NCBI GenBank assembly: GCA_018398815.1
Contig: JAFLJL010014000.1
Location: 2,501 to 17,080 of the forward strand
From: Conus ventricosus
Taxonomy: Eukaryota; Mollusca; Gastropoda; Neogastropoda; Conidae
Reading direction: 5' to 3'
Length of the DNA stretch: 14,580 nucleotides
How positions within the stretch are numbered: the first letter of the stretch is position 1; the number at the start of each line of letters is the position of its first letter. This document shows positions 8,031 through 14,580 of this stretch, one piece after another. The translations under genes and the position numbers were made by a program. The notes under the pieces are model-generated. The model worked only from the letters and a program-made list of their open reading frames with translations. It had not been told where the DNA came from and did not search any database.

Positions 8031-8165
8031 CGGTGTGTGTGTGTGTGGAGAGAGCGCGCGTGTGTGATGAGAGAGGGGGAGAGAGGTGGAGACAGACGAC
8101 AGACAAGGAAAAGGAAACAGACTAGACAGACAGACAGAGATGTGGTGGGCGAATGAGGGAGAGGA
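8031..8165. repeat. GT / GA / CAGA-rich simple sequence
   Basis: A short GT run (8033-8046) is followed by purine-rich GAGAG, GACAGAC and (CAGA)n segments up to about 8140, then GGAGAGGAGG. It is degenerate compared with the other microsatellites in the window. Confidence 0.8.
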
Positions 8166-9859
8166 GGAAAGAAACTGATTAATTAATTGTTTAATTTATT
8201 TAATTTTATTCTGTTTTAAAATGAAGCCCCGAAGAAGCTAGAAAGCTTATAATATACTTCACACGTTAAAATTGGAGGGCCAAAGAGAAAGGTTAAGGAA
8301 CGAGCTAGGTTTGAAACATCAAATTACTGATTTTTTATTCACATAAATATACAAACAAGGTGAAGGAGGCCATCAGTGAAATACAAGATTTTTGCCTCAA
8401 CGGCCATTTATAAAATTGTTCGCCATATTAGTTGATTATATGGCTTCTCAAGTTGTTAATCTGTATGTTTCTACTTTTGTCCTTCAGGGGTAACATATTT
8501 GCTTTAATAAAGATAGGTTTTACGATGAGAAAAGACTATAAATAAACAGTTGGAATTACAATTATTTTTTATTTATTTTAGATTAAAAAAATGGCTGCCG
8601 AACTAGTGCATCTGATTAAAAGAATTGTAATGAACTATTTAACGAGACAATGAAAGCGTTTTAAAACATTGATTGTAGTGAATCTGGTTGGTGAGAATGA
8701 ATTGTAAACAATATAATAAAAAGTCATAGTGAACTTTTAAAGGAGCAACCAAAGTGATGAACATTGACTGTTGTGATACAGAAAAAAGCTAAAATATTGG
8801 CGGTCGTTATTGTAAGGTTAACGTGTCCTTGAGGTGTTGCATTGCTTGGGCGAGAATAAACGCTTGTTTTACTTAATTTTATAAATTTTTATTTTTGTAA
8901 TTTACGTAAATATTTTGAGTTAAAAAATTGAGCCTCACAAACAAGTCTGAGTTTGAATTACTGCCTGCCTGCGCACTGGTGAAAGTATGAAAAAAAATTA
9001 ATCATATGTTTAGGCGAAGTAGACATGGGCATATTAACCCACAATGTTCATGAAAGGTAGACTTGCTAATCTCTAAAATTCCAGAGTCTCTTCATAAAAT
9101 GGAGCCGCAGTAAAAAGTGCTATTGACGTTCTGATTGTTTATATAACACCCGATGACTTGTAATATGGGAGTCTGGGTTTCAACTAAAAAGGAAAAGAAG
9201 TAATTAGCTATCACGACTTTAACTCGAACTGGGCTGATGCTGCTACCCAGTTTATCCATGCAAGTGACGGAGGCCAAAGTTAAGGGGTTCTGGGGGTCTG
9301 AAGGGAACAGTCCTTGAAATCAAATTAAGACAAAACAAAGTTCTATCCTATAGTTGGCACTTCCCTACCTTCTTCAAAAGAGTTAGTTTTAAACCGAGCA
9401 GTCTTAAACATAAAAAATCTGACAAAACATGTGTTTTATGTGGTGTGTTTTTGCGCAATTACATCTGTTATAAAGCAACGCAGAAAGAGTTTCTAATTAT
9501 GACCATTATAAGCAAGAGCTGAACTTTTGAAACATAAACTTTTCCAGTAAGTTAGAAAGCATATCCTCAGTTGAAGAGCAAAACAAACAATCACCGTATA
9601 CGTATACACATGGTCTGTAGAAGTGATCTAGTGCCTCTATGGGTTTCTTCCACGCCCCCCACTTTAGGCGAAGCGCGCTAACAAAACGTAGACTTGATAT
9701 GTTTGCAGATATTACAAGAGTCATTATGTTATTATCAGAACAATAAGCAGACTTATGGCCTATACGTCAAAGGATTAAAATCAAAACAGGGGCTTATGTA
9801 GAGGTGTTTGGTCAGAATCCAACTATAGAAGCAGCTGCTGCTCATAGACAACACTCATT
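8166..9859. other. AT-rich region without a supported gene
   Basis: TTAATTAATTG-type sequence opens this stretch, and AT content is high throughout. Between about 9100 and 9760, short + strand readings in changing frames look protein-like (for example YHDFNSNWADAATQF near 9200-9260) but are broken by stops and frameshifts. They may be further decayed genes of the Polinton-like element. The family is not recognised and the left end of the element is not visible. The minus-strand ORFs at 9092-9277 and 9506-9724 carry no family motif. Confidence 0.4.
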
Positions 9860-12290
9860 GTAAAGTTTTGTAGACGTGAAACAAACTCCTCACGACCTAA
9901 ACCAGGGTCTAAGTTAGTTTTAGAATATACACAAAATGCAGATGAGTCCGTTACGTGGTTTTATGCCGACTTTGAATCAATCTTGCCACAGCCACCTCAT
10001 GGCCCACAAACAGCAAGAACAAAAAAACAAACCCTATTAACTCACCATCAGATCTAGTCGCTCTTATGGCGATTATTGTTGTTAGGTCAGACGGCCAACA
10101 CCACAACGCCAGAGATTTACAGAAGGCCCATCACAGCTAGAGATTTTTAGATCAGATGAAACAACTTCCGCAATCATCTACTCTAACCAACTAAATCTTT
10201 TTGACATTGTTTGTCTCCTGAGACCAAGAAGAAACGTGTTGATCATCTACACACTGTTGGTGTTTGCATAAGGAATTATTTAGGCAACGCACGTAAGAGA
10301 CCATGATCACATTACTGGAAAGTTTCAGAGGGGATTGCGCACAACAGTTGTAATCTTCAACTTAAAGTTGACCCTAAGACATGGGAAACTACCTATCTTC
10401 TTTCATAACCTAAGAGGCTACGATTCTCTTTTATTCATGCAAGCTGTGACTTTGAATATAAGGGGTTACCTGATTGCACAGTCTTCAGAAAAGTTACATG
10501 ACTTTTGCTCTTGACTCTTATCCTTTTATGACTCAGCCCAACATCTGATGGCTTGTTTTAGATAAGTTAGCAGGATCTCTACAGGACTTTCCAAATCACG
10601 AAACAATTACTTTGATCCATCTTTGGTGGTAAAGGAGGTTTTTCCTTAGAATACATGAACTCGTGGGATAGGGTTTTGACGAAGACTTACTTCCTCCTAA
10701 AGGCGCTTTCTTTTCTAGTCTGTAGAGGTAAAGACTAAACTGGATGCTGACTATGAATACGCTCAGAAAGACCTGGTCAGGAAGTAACTGGGAACAATGG
10801 GCGACTATCATGATCAATATTAATTTTTTTGGCTGGCGTGTGTTTTATTGGCAGACGTCTTCAGAATTAACAGACTACATGATGAAAACATTACAACTTA
10901 GACTCATCACATTACATCTCTGCGCCTGGCCTTTCTTGGGACGCATTCTTTAAAGTCTACAAATCAGATTGTGATTTTATGTCTGATATACCCACACGTC
11001 AGATGAATGAAGACGGGCTGAGGGGAGGTTTAGCATGGCTCACATCCTTACTGCAAAGCCAAAAACAAGTATTAGACGATTTGATCCCACTAAACCATCT
11101 AACTATCTAATGTACTTTGACGCCAACAATCTGTATGGGATGGGCCATGAGTCAACGCTTCCACTGAGAAACTTTACAATATAAAAAGACCTCATAATGT
11201 TAAAGTGGTTAGGTATGTTGTCACAGCTTACGCTGAATAATCCATAGGACTAATCTTGGAAGTAGATTTAGAATATCCTTATTGAACTACACGGGATCTC
11301 CAACAACGATTACCCCCTAGCCGCAGAATAGGTAAAGATGAGTCTATCGAGCCGCCTAAACTTGTGCTAATCTTAGACACAAAAACTAAATATGTGTTTC
11401 ATTACAGACTGTTACAGTTTTACCTCTCTAAGGACAAGGGTTGAAACTGACAAGCTGTTCTATAGAATCTTTGCTTTGACCAAGAGCCCTTATGGGCATA
11501 CATCTAGAAGAATATGATCTTAGAACAAGCACTGAGGCTTCAGAAAAAGACTTCTTTTAAACTGATGAACAACAGCTGTTTTGTAAAACCATGGGAGAAC
11601 GTACACAAATCGTAAAGATGTTAAATTAGTTCCCCTGAAACAAGCAATTAAGTTTGCCTCTAAACCAACTATCAGACTTTAGAAGATTTAACGACAGCTT
11701 GGTTGGATTCATGATGAAGAAAAAGGATGTTTAAGTTGGACAAGCACAGTGTTTATTGGCTTTACCGTATTAGAGTTGACAAAGTTATGATGTTAGAATT
11801 TCTGTTATGACTACTTTAAACCGCGTACCCAGAAGCTTCGAGTCCCTTTACACAGACTACTTGACTCATTTTATTCTAGACGTTCCCACAGAAGACTTTT
11901 ACAAAGACTTAGAAACAGAAGTGGCTAAAGAAACTGATGGGATGGTACGAACATGCGACTTTCCTTAAAGGCAAGTCCTTTACTTTCAAACTGTACTAGA
12001 AAGTGATTGGAAAGATGAGGATGAACTTAATGGGACAGTTATCAAGAATATGTGGTTTTTGCGGTCAAAGATGGTTACGCGTTGCAGCCAGACTTCTGTA
12101 TGAAGGAAGGCTAAGGCATAAGATAGAAGTTGTCAAAAAAAATATAACTCATCGATAACTACAAGCAAGCTCTCTTTGAAAAACAAAGTAGTATTTTATC
12201 ACACAAATGTTAATCTTCGCCTCTACTCTTCATCAAGTAAACACAACTGGCTGTTAACAAAAAAATCACCTTGTCTCTAACACAATAACA
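9860..12290 (+). pseudogene. Protein-primed family B DNA polymerase pseudogene
   Basis: Landmarks appear in the order expected for a DNA_pol_B_2-type polymerase but in different frames. FYADFES at 9959-9979 is the exonuclease motif with D and E (first frame of the three). HNLRGYDS at 10404-10427 is the second exonuclease motif. The RGG region (LRGGLAW) lies near 11017-11037. MYFDANNLYG at 11110-11139 is polymerase motif A. KLMNNS at 11559-11576 is the motif B region. YTD at 11849-11857, just before TEDFYKDLE at 11888-11914, is where motif C belongs, but the residues after it do not keep the family's second aspartate. YKQALFEK at 12160-12183 is near the C terminus. In-frame stops follow the first block at 10055 and the second at 10512. 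The roughly 2.4 kb length is close to that of the core of a Polinton polymerase, so decay is by point mutation and small indels and not large deletion. It cannot make an active enzyme. Confidence 0.85.
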
Positions 12291-12299
12291 AGAGAATTT

Positions 12300-13150
12300 A
12301 CGTTAGTTCTGAGCGTTCATTTGCTGTAGGACATTGGTGAACTTTAAAAAATTAACTCGGACTAAACTACTTCCAGCACTATTAACGCCTACGCGGGATC
12401 TGCGGCCCTTAAACTCTTTTCTAATACCGATCTTCTACTTCCAGGCCTATCATAAATCAGAACAAACAACTGGTTTTCCGTCTTGATTAGTTATTTTTAC
12501 ATCCAATGAGTTTATATCCTAAGTCAATTAATTCTTTAAATTGGATGTCTCCGCCAAACGTATATAACTGATAATGCGCAAACCCCGCCCTTGTTGGTAG
12601 CAAAACCTTTAAAACTGTAGATGGATAGCCGGCAAACAAATTAGCCTACATGTTTTTACTGTTGTAAATGAACCATACAACATTTGGGTTACGAGAAATT
12701 GTGCGGTCTTATTACCTTTTAAACTCTTAAATGCCATTCTACAAGGCCGTGTGGCTGAAGCTAGTGTTTCGCCACTATTATAAAAGCCCAAAATTCGAGC
12801 AAGGCTTCTAGGAAAAAACGTACTCCCTTTTTCTTAAGTTCTGGAATATTCATAGTAATTATAAGATTTGCTCATTAATTTTTAACACATGATGTTAAAA
12901 TTTGCTAACTACTTCTCTTAAAGAAAAAGTTGTAGCAACTAATCGGTATTTATAACGGTTTTAATAGATTGCTTGCCGTCATTAACATTAATCCAGTTAT
13001 TTTGAGCATTTTCAGATATGTTTAGCCCAATAGACTTTAATTCCAATTTTCTCTAAAGGGGCAACCCTATAATTACACGCCTTGATTGCAATTGGGTACG
13101 TTAAGGGCACACGTTTAGTTTTGTTGGTTTATATAGATGCGCATTTTTTT
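12300..13150 (-). pseudogene. Possible antisense remnant of an element structural gene
   Basis: Read on the minus strand, this stretch gives several protein-like patches in changing frames: GFYNSGETLASATRP in a 60-residue ORF at 12609-12791, KELIDLGYKLIGCKNN near 12500-12550, and ITNQDGKPVV near 12460-12490. 'DQDG'-type and 'LLGF'-type phrases occur in uncharacterised structural proteins of virus-like elements, so a decayed virion protein gene is possible. The + strand of the same interval shows nothing recognisable. This is weak: the call rests on short matches from memory of family style, and no full domain can be traced. Confidence 0.25.
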
Positions 13151-13310
13151 TTAAACTATTGTAAAAACCCTTTATTAAAAAACTATTTTTAAAATGGAAC
13201 CTTTTAAATATAACGAAAGTGCCACGTACGTGTAGGAGCGTTTTATAACCCCAATCTTTAGACTTCAGCAATTTAAATTATTGCAGTAGACGAATTATAA
13301 GGCTTCCTAG

Positions 13311-14190
13311 TTAGACTTGTATAAACCCGCTAACTTGATATTTAAATCGCCAAAAAGAGCGACAGAGTGCCATCAGCATGGTCATCCCACCTATGGCTTT
13401 TTTCCAGATCAGTTAAATTTTGCCGTTTACTGCGCAAATACTGGCTGCGGTGTTTCATATGCAACCATTTACCATCTAATATTTTAGTAAGGTCAGTATA
13501 TAACCTTTCATGTTTTCTTACCAGTACAGACGAATTCATAACTGAACTAAAAGTGCCCCTCCCTAACGACTACGCGTTATACCATTTAACAGCCCAATGG
13601 GACAATAATGCATATTGAAAGAATTTGCAAACGATTTAACATTAAACCTTCTACTGATTTTAGACAAAAGTTAGACCGCAATCATGGGTAGGCTCATTGT
13701 ATTTGTGGGGTGTAAAAAGAGAATATACTTATGACTACTGGCCGGCACCTCTTTTCTCCAAAAACACAAGTTCGTTTGGGGGTCCATAGAACAAAAACAC
13801 CCTAATGCCTGGACAAACATTTATCTTAGATAAAAGTAAAGGCCTAACAATGCAGGATGTGCAAAGACTTAACGACACCATACGGACATATGTTTGGTGT
13901 CTATTAGGAGCCACAAGCACAAACCAAGTCTAGCATACTTAGATCAGGTCTACAGGGTTTGATGGCTAGAAACAATTTCTAGCTAATTTAGAAGATGCTA
14001 TTAACGCTGCTGTTGATTGCCTGCAGCATACAAAGGTATCACGACGTTCTTTGCACACGCTAGGTCAAAGGTTGACTTTAGTTGTAGGCCATGGGATTTT
14101 TACATGCTGCCCTCTGGACCTAAGATACATGATTGGTTAGGATACAGAATTATAACAATGAAATCTCATAGCTGGAGACGGACCAAAACT
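13311..14190 (+). pseudogene. Broken gene of the Polinton-like element, uncharacterised family
   Basis: Successive open patches read in the same direction but switch frame. The first, 13311-13484, includes DQLNFAVYCANTGCGVS and ends in a stop at 13485. The second is the tail of an open stretch to 13618, with LKVPLPNDYALYH. The third, about 13619-13670, reads ERICKRFNIKPSTDFRQKLD. The fourth, 13790-13930, includes GLTMQDVQRLNDTIRTYVW and LLGATSTNQV and ends at 13931. A fifth, less clear, lies about 13950-14120. The order and style match a hypothetical protein family that I associate with Polinton-like elements in cnidarians and other aquatic animals, but I cannot name a function. It follows the polymerase in the same orientation. 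Multiple stops and shifts show it is dead. Confidence 0.5.
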
Positions 14191-14244
14191 TAGGACACAA
14201 TCAATCAAGGCTTAAAACACAAGACCCGCCCATATCCATTTTAA

Positions 14245-14373
14245 ATGAAAGTACTAGCCAGAAGAAAGCGATCAGTGATATGCGCCCACAGCAGAAAGCA
14301 GCCACAGCCAGAAAGCTCCCCACAGCCAGAAAGCACTCCGCCTGTTATCTGCCTTACACTGACAGTCACATAG
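14245..14373 (+). CDS. Small basic open reading frame, 42 residues, doubtful
   Basis: The frame opens MKVLARRKRSVICAHSRKQ and continues with two PQPES-type repeats, then TPPVICLTLTVT and a stop. The DNA 'cacagccagaaagc' phrase is repeated in tandem (about 14300-14335). An arginine- and lysine-rich start with serine/proline repeats would suit a small DNA-condensing or core protein of a virus-like element, but it is short and sits among decayed genes. It could equally be the 5' remnant of a larger gene that continues, frameshifted, into the open segment at 14423. Confidence 0.3.
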   Translation: MKVLARRKRSVICAHSRKQPQPESSPQPESTPPVICLTLTVT

Positions 14374-14422
14374 CGAAAAAAGGACAGCCCTTGTTGGTGT
14401 TTTTAAACTTTTACTGGATTAG

Positions 14423-14580
14423 CTGTACGTTATTTCACTAAAAAAATTAATCCAAGCAGCTAGCACTCCTAACGTTCCAAGATGGTCAGCCAATATAACC
14501 AGCAACTTTGCCTTTAGTAGACCAAAAAATCAACTAACAACACTGCCTATTTTTGCCATGCTGATCATCAAGCGCTTTAG
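14423..14580 (+). pseudogene. Open segment running off the right edge
   Basis: After a TAG at 14420-14422 the + strand stays open for 52 codons to the window end. It reads LYVISLKKLIQAASTPNVPRW in its first half and contains NITSNFAFSRPKNQL and LPIFAMLIIKRF. It is probably part of another decayed gene of the same element. I do not recognise the family. Being open for 52 codons is not significant by itself in decayed AT-rich DNA. Confidence 0.3.

Larger units (their letters stand above)
9860..14580 (+). mobile_element. Decayed Polinton-like (Maverick / adintovirus-like) element, partial
   Basis: A protein-primed family B DNA polymerase pseudogene is followed by further broken genes on both strands, all riddled with stops and frameshifts. 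Polintons are large self-synthesising DNA transposons, related to viruses, that carry such a polymerase with an integrase, protease, packaging ATPase and capsid genes. In this window only the polymerase is recognised with confidence; integrase, ATPase and terminal inverted repeats are not seen. The right end lies beyond the window and the left end is undefined, so the start given is that of the polymerase remnant. Confidence 0.7.

Noticed and set aside
10596..10817. Minus-strand ORF of 73 residues inside the polymerase remnant
   Set aside because: It is a shadow of the + strand polymerase pseudogene; the + strand of the same bases shows family-like readings.
13735..13920. Minus-strand ORF of 61 residues
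   Set aside because: It is a shadow of the + strand segment at 13790-13930, which has the better protein composition and fits the neighbouring patches.

Overview
The window is eukaryotic nuclear DNA, most likely from a marine invertebrate and probably a mollusc. It has spliced coding exons with canonical splice sites, very dense dinucleotide microsatellites, two minisatellites, non-autonomous mobile elements of a kind known from molluscs, and a decayed Polinton-like element. The species assignment is inference; the repeat and exon content is read directly.

Region 1 (1-3293) belongs to a host gene on the + strand. Two exons, 403-589 and 3123-3293, join in phase and encode a divergent, cysteine-containing cadherin-like segment. 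The upstream flank is a 37-42 bp minisatellite and a long CT tract that doubles as the polypyrimidine tract of the first exon. The 2.5 kb intron between the exons is almost all repeat: G-rich sequence, GT/GA and GT/GC/CT microsatellites, and a 28-copy minisatellite of about 52 bp that runs to within 40 bp of the next acceptor.

Region 2 (3294-6499) is non-coding. It holds homopolymer-rich spacer, one stray fragment of the minisatellite, and two neighbouring copies of one mobile element (4257-5652 and 5766-6193). Both start with the same 5' motif, carry a microsatellite at the same internal place, and end with an inverted copy of the 5' motif plus a small hairpin. This layout resembles Helentron-associated (HINE / 'pearl'-like) elements.

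Region 3 (6500-8165) contains a 330 bp TG/GC tract directly abutting a fold-back (MITE-like) element with arms of about 65 bp, then unique sequence and a small GT/GA/CAGA-rich patch.

Region 4 (8166-14580) is AT-rich. From about 9860 to the window end it contains the wreck of a Polinton-like element. It includes a protein-primed family B DNA polymerase pseudogene on the + strand with its motifs scattered over all three frames, possible antisense remnants, a second decayed + strand gene, and open segments at the right edge. No intact element gene is present, so nothing here is likely to be active. The only probably functional coding sequence is the pair of cadherin-like exons.
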